NCBI GenBank assembly: GCA_963712465.1
Contig: CAVQHY010000006.1
Coordinates: 496,001 to 560,000 of the forward strand
Length of the DNA stretch: 64,000 bases
Origin: CAVQHY01 sp963712465
GTDB taxonomy: Bacteria > Actinomycetota > Thermoleophilia > Gaiellales > Gaiellaceae
Direction of reading: 5' to 3'
The position numbers were made by a program, and so were the translations under genes. The notes under the pieces were generated by a model. The model was not told the origin of the DNA and did no database searches. It was given only the letters and a program-made list of their open reading frames with translations. How positions within the stretch are numbered: the stretch's first letter is position 1; each line of letters opens with the position of its first letter. This document shows positions 17,559-25,859 of this stretch, piece after piece.

Positions 17559-18059
17559 CTACTCGCCGATCGGCCCCTCGCCGAGCAGCCGGCGAAACTC
17601 CGGGTAGCTCCCGAGCTTGCCGACGGTGACGAGCGTGTCGCCGCGCTCGATCACGTCGCCGGGCTGCGCTCCCGTTACCGGCTCGGGCTCGCGCAGGATC
17701 GCGATGATCGTGATCCCGGTCCGCGCGCGGAACCCACAGTCCGCGAGCGACTTCCCGATCGCCGGGCTCTCGTCGGGCACGGGCACCCACTCGATCGCGA
17801 GCTCGCCCAGCGCCAGCTCGAGCTCCTCGACGATCTTCGGCCGCTCGTAGGCGCCGCCGAGCACCGCACCGAGCTGGCGCGCCTCGTCGTCGTCGAGCTC
17901 GATCACCGCGCACGCCTCGTCGTCGTCTGCGTGGCGGAAGAAGTAGACCTCCCGCAGGCCGTCCAGGTGCTGGATCACGGCGAGCCGGCCGCCGTGCGTC
18001 GTGCCGAAGCTGAACTTCGTCCCGACGCCCGGGAGGCGGGTCTGGCGAAACTCAGGCAT
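17559..18059 (-). CDS. khtT: K+/H+ antiporter regulatory subunit, KhtT-like
   Basis: The 166-residue protein has the KhtT N-terminal domain (TRLPGVGTKFSF, then GGRLAVIQHLDGLREVYFF) and a C-terminal RCK_C/TrkA_C domain (residues about 85-160, with SLADCGFRARTGITIIAILR and GDTLVTVG). KhtT gates the KhtU antiporter and is known in the family to bind nucleotides such as c-di-AMP. It follows the antiporter gene with an 8-base overlap, matching the khtTU gene pair in reverse order. Confidence 0.88.
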   Translation of the reverse strand: MPEFRQTRLPGVGTKFSFGTTHGGRLAVIQHLDGLREVYFFRHADDDEACAVIELDDDEARQLGAVLGGAYERPKIVEELELALGELAIEWVPVPDESPAIGKSLADCGFRARTGITIIAILREPEPVTGAQPGDVIERGDTLVTVGKLGSYPEFRRLLGEGPIGE

Positions 18060-19203
18060 TGGCGGTGAGTCTAGGCCGGAACAGGCGTCTCCCGATGCGC
18101 TTCGACTCCTTCATCAGGACGACGCCGATCGTCGCGGTCGCGAGGACGTAGAGGCCGGCGAACGCGACGAGGTCGGCGCGGTCACCCGCGGAGATCGCCT
18201 GGTTCCCGGCGGCGACCTGTGCCAGCACGATCGTGAACTCGCCGTGGGCGACCAGCGCCGCGGCGACGTTGAGGCTCTGCCGCGACGAGAATCCGCCGAT
18301 CCGTCCGGCGGCGAAGCCGCCGGCCAGCTTGCCGACCACCGAGAGCACGACGCCGAGCCCGACGAGCCAGCCGACCGTGCGGAGGGCGCTCACGTCGATC
18401 GAGAGGCCGAAGACGAAGAAGAAGAGCGCCGCGAAGAGGTCCCGGAACCCCAGGAAGCGCTCCTCGACCTCCTCCCGCGCCTTCGTCTCGGCGAGCACGA
18501 TGCCCGCCATCAGGGCGCCGATCGCCTCCGAGAGGCCGAGCTTCTCCGCGGCGGCCGCCATGCCGATCACGAGCGCGAACGCGAAGAGGAGGAAGAACTC
18601 GCTCGGCAGGCGCTCGAGCAGCCGGTCGATCGACCGGGGGAGGAAGCGCGACGCCGCCACCGACACGGTCACGAACCCCAGCGCCTTCGCGAGCGCGACG
18701 AGCGTCGGGCTGATGCCGCTGCCGCCCGTCGCCGCGAAGCCGAGCACGCCCGCGACGACGATGTCCTCGAAGACGAGGATGGCGAGGATCAGGTCGGTCT
18801 CGTCGTCGGCGAGGCGGCGGAAGTCGATCAGGCCCTTCACGACGACGGCGCTCGACGAGACATAGACGCCGGCGGCGAGGATGAGCGCCGCGAAGCTGAA
18901 GCCGAACGCCGCGACCCCGACGAGCAGGCCGAGGCCGGCGTTGACGACCAGGTCGATCGAGCCGCCGATCCCGAGATGACGGCCGCTGCGAGTGAGCCGG
19001 TCATAGCTGAACTCGAGCCCGAGGAAGAAGAGCAGGAAGACGATCCCCAGCTCGGCGACGAACTCCGTCACCTCCGACGGCTCGATCAGGCTGAGGATCT
19101 CCGGCTCGTTCGGCCCGAGCAGGAGCCCGGCGAGAATGTAGGCGGGGATTGCCGAGAGCCCGAAGCGCCCGGCCGCGAGGCCGAGCACGGCCAGCACGGC
19201 CAC
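18052..19203 (-). CDS. khtU: CPA2-family K+/H+ antiporter, KhtU-like
   Basis: The 383-residue Na+/H+-exchanger-fold protein has 11-12 hydrophobic helices. The family motifs are PAYILAGLLLGP near the start, GIVFLLFFLGLEF, the acidic ion-binding segment LVFEDIVVAGVLGF, and LSEAIGALMAGIVLAET. It exports K+ (or Na+) for H+ under control of the KhtT subunit encoded downstream. The GTG at 19203 is the furthest in-frame start; the first helix may be slightly longer. It is divergent from the patatin gene. Confidence 0.88.
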   Translation of the reverse strand: MAVLAVLGLAAGRFGLSAIPAYILAGLLLGPNEPEILSLIEPSEVTEFVAELGIVFLLFFLGLEFSYDRLTRSGRHLGIGGSIDLVVNAGLGLLVGVAAFGFSFAALILAAGVYVSSSAVVVKGLIDFRRLADDETDLILAILVFEDIVVAGVLGFAATGGSGISPTLVALAKALGFVTVSVAASRFLPRSIDRLLERLPSEFFLLFAFALVIGMAAAAEKLGLSEAIGALMAGIVLAETKAREEVEERFLGFRDLFAALFFFVFGLSIDVSALRTVGWLVGLGVVLSVVGKLAGGFAAGRIGGFSSRQSLNVAAALVAHGEFTIVLAQVAAGNQAISAGDRADLVAFAGLYVLATATIGVVLMKESKRIGRRLFRPRLTANA

Positions 19204-19368
19204 GGTGACCGCGAGCTGCGAGAGGGTCAGGTCTCCACCTCGGCGCGGATGCTACGGCCATCCGGCCGTCGACCGTTCTTGACGCGGGCGCGACAACCCC
19301 CGTAGGCTTGCCGGTGGGTCGGACGGGTGCGGCGCGTCCCTCCAGGCAACGACGCCGGAGGATTTGGC

Positions 19369-20499
19369 ATGCCGCGAACGGTCACCGTTCTCTCGCTCGA
19401 CGGGGGTGGGATCCGGGGAATCATCCCGGCGACGATCCTCGCCGAGATCGAGCGGCGAACGGGGTCGAGGATCGCGCGCCTCTTCGATCTGATCGCCGGG
19501 ACGTCGACGGGCGGCATCCTCGCCCTCGGGCTCGCCAAGCCCGACGGGCGCGGCCGCCCGCAGTTCAGCGCTGCCGAGCTCGTCTCCCTCTACGAGCGCG
19601 AGGGTCGGCGCATCTTCAACCGCTCGCTCTGGCGCGAGGTGGTGGCGCTCGACAACCTGCTCGACGAGCGCTACGACTCAGCCGGGCTCGAGGAGGTGTT
19701 GGAGCGAACGTTCGGGAGCACGCGCCTGAGCCAGGCGACGACCGAGGTGCTGATCACCGCCTACGAGCTCGAGACCCGCCAAGCGTGGTTCCTCGCACGC
19801 CACAAGGCGCGCGATCGCGATCGCAAGGGCTGGGACTTCGCGATGAAGGACGTCGCCCGCGCCACCTCAGCGGCGCCGACCTACTTCGAGCCGTACGAGG
19901 TCACGGCGATGCAACCGCACGGCGGGCTCGTCGACGGAGGGATCTTCGCCAACAACCCGGCGATGTGCGGCTGGGTCGAGGCTCGCAAGCTCTATCCCGA
20001 CGCCGACGTGCTCGTAGTCTCGCTCGGAACGGGACAGCACACGCGCCCGATCCACGTTGCCGAGGCAAAGAGGTGGGGGCTCGCGGGCTGGGCGCAGCCG
20101 ATTCTCTCGTGCGTGTTCGACGGCGTCGCCGACACGGTCGACCACCAGATGCAGACCGTCTGCGCCGCCGGCGTCGACGGACGGCCCCGCTACTTCCGGT
20201 TCCAGACCGAGCTCGACTCCGCCATGGACGATCTCGACAACGCGACCAGGACGAACATCCTCGCCCTGAAGCGGAAGGCTGTCGACATCCTGCGCGAGCG
20301 CGAGACGGATCTCGCCGCGCTGTGCGATCGGCTCCGCGAGCTGAGGGTGAAGCCTCCTGCCGTGCCGCGGAGCGTCCGCCCGGAGGACCACGTGGGCGAC
20401 GAGGACGAGTACGACCTCTTCCACGACGTGGCGCCTGACCCCGCCGGCGCGAGGGAAGGCGACGACTCGGTGCACGCGGGCAGGGCGACGCGTCGTTGA
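19369..20499 (+). CDS. Patatin-like phospholipase
   Basis: The 376-residue patatin has the oxyanion motif DGGGIRG, the Ser nucleophile in GTSTGG, and the catalytic Asp in LVDGGIFANNP, all intact. It should hydrolyse acyl esters of phospholipids or related lipids. There is no signal peptide, so it probably acts from the cytoplasm on the inner membrane. The ATG at 19369 follows CGGAGGA. It leads an operon with a cell-wall peptidase, an unknown protein and two flavin reductases. Similar stand-alone patatins serve as membrane-attacking effectors in CBASS-type defence, but no cyclase gene is near. Confidence 0.9.
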   Translation: MPRTVTVLSLDGGGIRGIIPATILAEIERRTGSRIARLFDLIAGTSTGGILALGLAKPDGRGRPQFSAAELVSLYEREGRRIFNRSLWREVVALDNLLDERYDSAGLEEVLERTFGSTRLSQATTEVLITAYELETRQAWFLARHKARDRDRKGWDFAMKDVARATSAAPTYFEPYEVTAMQPHGGLVDGGIFANNPAMCGWVEARKLYPDADVLVVSLGTGQHTRPIHVAEAKRWGLAGWAQPILSCVFDGVADTVDHQMQTVCAAGVDGRPRYFRFQTELDSAMDDLDNATRTNILALKRKAVDILRERETDLAALCDRLRELRVKPPAVPRSVRPEDHVGDEDEYDLFHDVAPDPAGAREGDDSVHAGRATRR

Positions 20500-21248
20500 T
20501 GGATCTCCCGCCGCTGCCACGCTGGCTCAGCCTCGGCTCGAAAGGCCGGGACGTCCGGGCGCTGCAGAGGGCGCTTCGCCGCGCGGGCTACAGGCCGCGG
20601 GCGCTTCCGCTCACCAACGTGTTCGACGCGGACGTCGACGCCGAGCTCCGCGCCTTCCAGACGGCGCAGGGCCTCGAGGTCGACGGCGTCCTCGGCCCGC
20701 TCGCCTACGCGGCGCTGGGCGAGTTCTACGACGGGCGCAGCCGCTGGCTCGTCAGCCAGGTGCCTGCCGTCGAGCGCGAGCCCGCGGGCGCGCCGCCGGC
20801 CGATGCGTCGGTCCGCCAGCGGATCGTCCAGGCGGCTCGCCTCGGCTACGAGCGGCGGGACGAGATCGGCTACACGCAGAACCCGAAGAAGCGCATGGAC
20901 GGCGTCCGCAACCAGGTCAGGCCGCCCGCCGTGCCACGCTGGGAGGACTGTTCCTCCTTCGTGACGTGGTGCTACTTCGCGGCGGGCGCGCCCGACCCGA
21001 ACGGGAGCAACTACGATGGCTTCGGCTTCACGGGAACCCAGATCGAGCACGGGGCGCAAACGAGCGACCCCCGTCCGGGCGATCTGTGCTTCTACGGCCC
21101 GAGCCCGAACAAGATCACCCACGTCGCGCTCTACGTCGGCAACGGACGCATGGTCAGCCACGGCAACGAGAGCGGCCCGTCGCTCTACGAGGGCGTCAAC
21201 TACCGGGGCAGCAAGGATCTGCAGCAGTGCCGCAGCTACCTTCCCTAG
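20499..21248 (+). CDS. Peptidoglycan-binding NlpC/P60-type hydrolase
   Basis: The 249-residue protein has a PG_binding_1 domain at residues 10-75 (SKGRDVRALQRALRRAGY, then FQTAQGLEVDGVLGPLAYAAL) and a C-terminal NlpC/P60-like domain. Its Cys nucleophile is in EDCSSFVTWCYF and its His in KITHVALYVGNG. It would cut peptide stems of peptidoglycan. No signal peptide is evident, which is odd for a wall enzyme and could mean a non-classical or lysis-dependent release. The ATG overlaps the patatin stop (TGATG). Confidence 0.87.
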   Translation: MDLPPLPRWLSLGSKGRDVRALQRALRRAGYRPRALPLTNVFDADVDAELRAFQTAQGLEVDGVLGPLAYAALGEFYDGRSRWLVSQVPAVEREPAGAPPADASVRQRIVQAARLGYERRDEIGYTQNPKKRMDGVRNQVRPPAVPRWEDCSSFVTWCYFAAGAPDPNGSNYDGFGFTGTQIEHGAQTSDPRPGDLCFYGPSPNKITHVALYVGNGRMVSHGNESGPSLYEGVNYRGSKDLQQCRSYLP

Positions 21249-21261
21249 TCAGGAGGCACCC

Positions 21262-21933
21262 GTGACGTCCTGGTTGAGGAGCGAGGAGGCGCCGTTCTCG
21301 CCCGAGGTTGCCGCACAGCCGATGCAGACGGCCGACCGGCGCGGTGCCCGCCGCCCGACGGTGACCGTTTCGCTTCGAGGCGTGACCGTGCTCGACAACA
21401 AGAAGCTCTTCGGCTCGGCGAGCGTCCGCGTGCTCGCGGTCGTCGTCGACGGCAACCGCGATTCCGACAGCGGCGCACCGTTTACGTCGTCCGAGCTCAG
21501 CTTCGCCAACGTGCGCGACGGGGCGAAGCTGTCGATCGATCCCGAGCTCGGCCTCGTGATCTATCGCGGCAAGCCCTGGGGGTTCCTGAGCCTGTTCGTC
21601 CTCGTCGCCCGTGATACGGACACGAGCCGGGCGTTCGCCAAGGCGCTCGAGGAGGGGTTTCTCGCCAAGGGAATCGGCACCGCCGCCGGCGCGGCGACGA
21701 TCTTCGCCGGCGCCCCGATCGCGGCGGGAGCCGCCCGCGAGGTGACGACGGCCGTGGTGACCGCGACGCTCGACGTCTTCGCGGAGAAGAAGGATCCCGT
21801 GATCGGGACGTACTACGGCTCGGTGACGAAGGAGCAGGACTACGGCCAGGGGCTCCATCCCTCGACGTACCCGTCCGAGCTGATCGACTGTGGCGGCGCG
21901 GCGCAGCTGGCCTACGAGATCGCGGGCCCCTGA
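21262..21933 (+). CDS. Unknown protein in the patatin operon
   Basis: The 223-residue protein is not recognised. Its N-terminal half is beta-rich and C2/Ig-like in look (TVTVSLRGVTVLDNKKLFG, VRVLAVVVDGNRDSDSG). The middle has an Ala/Gly-rich stretch (GIGTAAGAATIFAGAPIAAG) that could enter a membrane, and the C-terminus carries GTYYGSVTKEQDYGQG. The GTG at 21262 follows AGGAGGC. Its position between the peptidase and the flavin enzymes suggests it works with the lipase and wall hydrolase, perhaps as an adaptor or membrane-insertion partner. Function is open. Confidence 0.6.
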   Translation: MTSWLRSEEAPFSPEVAAQPMQTADRRGARRPTVTVSLRGVTVLDNKKLFGSASVRVLAVVVDGNRDSDSGAPFTSSELSFANVRDGAKLSIDPELGLVIYRGKPWGFLSLFVLVARDTDTSRAFAKALEEGFLAKGIGTAAGAATIFAGAPIAAGAAREVTTAVVTATLDVFAEKKDPVIGTYYGSVTKEQDYGQGLHPSTYPSELIDCGGAAQLAYEIAGP

Positions 21934-23264
21934 TGGCGTCGCTCGAGGCGCCTCGCGCCGGGGCGGTGCACGAGCCGCTTCGCTTCCGCAACCTGACCGT
22001 GAAGAACCGCCTGTTTCGCTCGAGTCTCTCCGGCCGCTTCGACAACTACGACGGCTCGGGAACCCAGACGCGGGTGAACTGGGACGCGCGGTTCGCGCGG
22101 GGAGGAGTCGGCGCGATCATCTCCTCGAACTCGCCCGTCCACCCGCGCGGCCTGATCGTTCCCAGCTATGCATCGATCGACCACGACGACCGCATTCCGT
22201 TCTGGCGCGAGGTGGTGCGCCGCGTCCACGAGCACGACTGCCGCTACATCGTCCAGATCGCCTTCTCCGGAAGGCAGCGCGACGTCGGCGGGATCGAGTA
22301 CCCCAAGGGGCTCAGCTCGACCGACAAGCCCGAGCCGCTGCACGGGTTCGAGTGCGAGCGCATCACCGTGGCGCAGATCCGGGAGCTCGTGCAGGCGTTC
22401 GGGCGCGCCGCCTACCGCGCCCGCGAGGCCGGCGCCGACGGCGTCGAGGTGCACGGTTGCAACGGCTACCTGATCACTCAGTTTCTCTCCTCGGGGATCA
22501 ACGACCGCAAGGACGACTACGGCGGCCCGCTCGAGAACCGCGCGCGCTTCCCGCTCGAGGTCGTGGCGGCGATCCGCTCCGAGGTCGGCGACGACTACCA
22601 CGTCCAGTTCAAGATCAGCGCGGTCGAGTACCACAACGAGGTCTTTCCCTGGCACCGCAAGGGCAACTCGCTCGACGAGTCCGTGCAGGTGTGCCGTTGG
22701 CTCGAGGAGGCCGGGGTCGACGCGCTCCACGTCTCTTCGGGTGGTGCCTTCCCGCACCCACGCAATCCCGCCGGCGAGATGCCGATCAAGGAGATGGTGC
22801 GCAGCTACGACGTGATGCTCTCGAGCGGGCGGCACACGTTTCGCAACTACGTCCTGTTCCGTACCTGGCCGCTCAACCGGGCGATGAAGTGGTGGTGGGA
22901 ACGGCCCTCGAGAAGCGGTGTCGAGGGCATCGGCCTGCCCGCTGCGCGGGCCGTGAAGGCTGCCGTCGGGATCCCCGTCCTCTGCGCGGGCGGCTTCCAG
23001 ACGCGGTCGGTGATCGCGCAGGCGATCGCGAGCGGCGCGTGCGACGGCGTCAGCATGGGCCGGCCGCTGCTCGCGAACCCCGACCTTCCCCGTCTCTTCG
23101 CCCAGGGCCTCGACCGTGCCCCGCGACCGTGCACCTACTGCAACAAGTGCCTGGTCAGCTTCGTCGAGAACCCGCTCGGCTGCTACGAGGAGAGCCGCTA
23201 CGCGTCGCGGGAGGAGATGCTTCGCCGGATCATGTCCGCCTTCGAGCCGGAGCCGCTGCCGTGA
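21933..23264 (+). CDS. NADH:flavin oxidoreductase (Old Yellow Enzyme family), paralog 1
   Basis: The 443-residue TIM-barrel FMN enzyme has the OYE active-site His and the GVEVHGCNGYLITQFLS signature, the Arg-rich LENRARFPLEVV strand and the phosphate-binding end AGGFQTRSV. A Cys cluster follows at CTYCNKC with a further Cys in LGCYEESR, as in members with a 4Fe-4S cluster. It would reduce activated C=C bonds. It is similar over its full length to the next gene, a tandem duplication. The ATG overlaps the preceding stop. Confidence 0.88.
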   Translation: MASLEAPRAGAVHEPLRFRNLTVKNRLFRSSLSGRFDNYDGSGTQTRVNWDARFARGGVGAIISSNSPVHPRGLIVPSYASIDHDDRIPFWREVVRRVHEHDCRYIVQIAFSGRQRDVGGIEYPKGLSSTDKPEPLHGFECERITVAQIRELVQAFGRAAYRAREAGADGVEVHGCNGYLITQFLSSGINDRKDDYGGPLENRARFPLEVVAAIRSEVGDDYHVQFKISAVEYHNEVFPWHRKGNSLDESVQVCRWLEEAGVDALHVSSGGAFPHPRNPAGEMPIKEMVRSYDVMLSSGRHTFRNYVLFRTWPLNRAMKWWWERPSRSGVEGIGLPAARAVKAAVGIPVLCAGGFQTRSVIAQAIASGACDGVSMGRPLLANPDLPRLFAQGLDRAPRPCTYCNKCLVSFVENPLGCYEESRYASREEMLRRIMSAFEPEPLP

Positions 23265-24577
23265 GCGGGCGTCCCCTGCTCGAGCCGCTCGCCTTTCGCA
23301 ACCTCACGGTTCCCAACCGGATCCTGCGCTCGAGCCTCTCGGGGCGCTTCGACGGCTACGACGGCTCGGGCTCGAGCGCCCGGATCGCGTTCGAGGAGCG
23401 GTTCGCCCGCGCCGGAGTCGGCGCGATCATCTCGTCGTTCGTGCCCGTCGACGTCCGCGGCCGGATCGTTCCCGGCTACGCGGCCGTCGACCGCGACGAG
23501 CGCATCCCGTTCTGGCGGGAGCTGGGGGAGCGCGTCCACGCGCACGGCTGCGTCTACATCGTCCAGCTCGCCCACGGCGGCCGCCAGCGCGACATCGGCG
23601 GCGTCGAGTTCGAGACAGGGCTCAGCTCGACCGGGAAGCGCGACCCGATGCACGGGTTCCCGTGCGAGGCGATGACGGCCGCGCAGATCGCCGATGTCGT
23701 GCGCTCGTTCGCCCGGGCCGCGGCCCGCGTCCGCGAGGCGGGGCTCGACGGCGTCGAGATCCACGGCGCGAACGGCTACCTGTTCACCCAGTTTCTCTCC
23801 TCGGCGATCAACAAGCGCACGGACGACTACGGCGGATCGCTCGAGAACCGCGCGCGACTGCTCCTCGACACGGTGCGGGCGATCCGGGCCGAGGTGGGGG
23901 ACGACTTCCACCTCCAGGTGAAGATCTCGACGACCGAGCGCAACGACGCGTTCCTGCCCTGGACCGGTCGCGGCAACACGATCGAGGACTCGGTGCAGGT
24001 GTGCCGCTGGCTCGAGGAGGCGGGCGCCGACGCGATCCACGTGTCGGCCGGGAGTGCGTTTCCCCACCCGGACAACCCCGCCGGCGGCTTTCATCCGAAG
24101 GACGTTCTGCGCACCTACGACACGATGCTCTCGAGCGGCTCGCACACGTTTCGCAACTACCTCCTGTTTCGCGTCTGGCCCTTCAACCGCATCGTCGAGA
24201 AGCGCTGGGCGACGCCGCTCGACCGGGTCGAGGGCAGGAACCTTCCCGACGCGCGTGCGGTCAAGCAGGAGGTCGCGATCCCGGTGCTGTGCACCGGCGG
24301 CTTCCAGACGGGGTCGGTGATCGACGCGGCGATCGCCGCGGGTGACTGCGATGCGGTCACGCTTGCCCGGCCACTGCTGGCGAATCGCGACCTCGTCCGG
24401 GTCTTCGCCGCGGGCGGCGACCGGCCCGAGAAGCCCTGTACGTACTGCAACCTCTGCCTCGCGAACGTGCTCGAGAACCCGATCGGCTGCTACGACGAGA
24501 GCCGGTTCGACTCGCACGCGGAGATGGTGCGCGAGATCTACTCGGTGTTCGAGCCGTCGCCGTTCGCCGCTCGCTAG
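23261..24577 (+). CDS. NADH:flavin oxidoreductase (Old Yellow Enzyme family), paralog 2
   Basis: The 438-residue second copy has IHGANGYLFTQFLS, a 4Fe-4S-type cluster at CTYCNLC, and full collinearity with paralog 1 (both start with a FRNLTV segment and contain SLSGRFD-YDGSG). The GTG start overlaps the first copy's stop (GTGA). It differs at substrate-facing residues (for example QLAHGGRQRD against QIAFSGRQRD), suggesting different substrates. It is the last gene of the operon and overlaps the convergent TolB/RTX gene end by four bases. Confidence 0.88.
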   Translation: MSGRPLLEPLAFRNLTVPNRILRSSLSGRFDGYDGSGSSARIAFEERFARAGVGAIISSFVPVDVRGRIVPGYAAVDRDERIPFWRELGERVHAHGCVYIVQLAHGGRQRDIGGVEFETGLSSTGKRDPMHGFPCEAMTAAQIADVVRSFARAAARVREAGLDGVEIHGANGYLFTQFLSSAINKRTDDYGGSLENRARLLLDTVRAIRAEVGDDFHLQVKISTTERNDAFLPWTGRGNTIEDSVQVCRWLEEAGADAIHVSAGSAFPHPDNPAGGFHPKDVLRTYDTMLSSGSHTFRNYLLFRVWPFNRIVEKRWATPLDRVEGRNLPDARAVKQEVAIPVLCTGGFQTGSVIDAAIAAGDCDAVTLARPLLANRDLVRVFAAGGDRPEKPCTYCNLCLANVLENPIGCYDESRFDSHAEMVREIYSVFEPSPFAAR

Positions 24578-25843
24578 TCGATCGCCTCGGCGGCGATGAT
24601 GTCGCGTCCCTCGTCGGCGGTCGCCCGGTCGTTGCCGGCGCCGCCGTTGAGGGCGTCGTTGAAGCCGTCCTTGCCGAGCAGCCGGTCCTTACCGAGACCT
24701 CCCTGGATCTCGTCGACGCCCTGACCTCCGTCGAGGTGGTCGCCGGAGGCCTTGCCGACGATCCGGTCGTTTCCGCCCCGTCCGCAGATCACATCGCGGT
24801 TCGGTCCGCCGACGAGCTGATGGCCGGCCGCGCCGTCGACGATGCGCTTGCCGTTTCTCCTGGGCGGGCAGAGGGCGAACTGCCCGCCGCCATCGGCCGC
24901 CTGCACCTGCCGCGGTGCGGGGCCCGAGATCGTCGGGTTCCAGTCGGGGTTGAGGTCGAGACCGTCGCTGCTGTCCGAGAGGTCGACGGCGACCGCGCCG
25001 TCGGTGCCTACGGCGTAGATCTCGTAGTCGCCCCCCGCCGCAGCCACGTAGACGACGCGGCCGTCCCCGGTGAACTTCGGACCGAACTCAGCCCCCGGAG
25101 TGGAGCTCAGCGAAACCTCGCTCCCGTCCGTGTTGACGAGGACGAGCTCGTAGTTCTTGTTGACGAGGCGCGAGACGACCCGCCGGCCGTCGCTCGGCGA
25201 ACACGGGGTCGAACTCTCCCGGCACGCCGGTCGTGACCCTGGCGGCCTTGTCCGCCGCGCTCGAGTCCCACTCACCCTGGGGGATGTCGGCGACGTAGAT
25301 CGCGTAGCGGCCGCTCTCGCCGCGGGCCGCGTAGCCAAGCTGTCCCCCGTTCAGCCACACCGGGTCGAACTCGTCTCCGGCGGCCGTCGTGAGCGCCCGC
25401 TCGTTGTCGCCGTCGGCGTCCATCACGTAGACGTTCCAGTTACCGTCGCGGTGGCTCTCGAAGGCGAGTCGCTCCCCGTCAGGCGACCACACCGGGTCGT
25501 AGTCGCCGGCCGGGCTCTCCGTCAGTCGCGTCTGCGCGGTGCCGTCGCTTCGCATCCTGTAGATCTCCCAGTTGCCGTCGCGGTTGCTCGCGAACGCGAT
25601 CTCCTCGGCGCCCGGCGACCACGACGGCGCGGCATCGTCGGGCGCGCTATACGTGAGCCGGGTCTGGCCGGTGCCGTCGGCGTTCATGACGTAAATCTCC
25701 GAGTTGCCGTCGCGGTCGCTGTCGAACGCGATCGCGAACGGGCTCGACTCACCCGTCCTGTAAGCGGACGCGCCGGCGACCGCAGCGACGGTCGAGGCGG
25801 CAGCGAGACCGGCAAGTCCGAGTGCGATACGTCGGCGTTGCAT
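24574..25843 (-). CDS. Secreted TolB-like propeller with RTX repeats (frameshifted)
   Basis: The N-terminal part (from ATG 25843, after AAGGAGGAG) has a signal peptide and repeated propeller blades such as DRDGNSEIYVMNADGTGQTRLT, here in several copies. Near 25205 the reading frame shifts, and the protein continues with RRVVSRLVNKNYELV, two more blades and a C-terminal RTX region (GGPNRDVICGRGGNDRIVG, GGAGNDRATADEG) whose glycine-aspartate nonapeptides bind calcium. About 422 residues if joined. It is probably exported and binds calcium outside the cell. It begins 16 bases after the WD40 gene, so it may be the last gene of that operon. Confidence 0.75.
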
Positions 25844-25859
25844 GGCTCCTCCTTCTCGC

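Noticed and set aside
18001..19305. 434-residue plus-strand frame opposite the antiporter
   Set aside because: Very Arg/Glu-rich, no hydrophobic or family pattern; shadow of the membrane protein gene.
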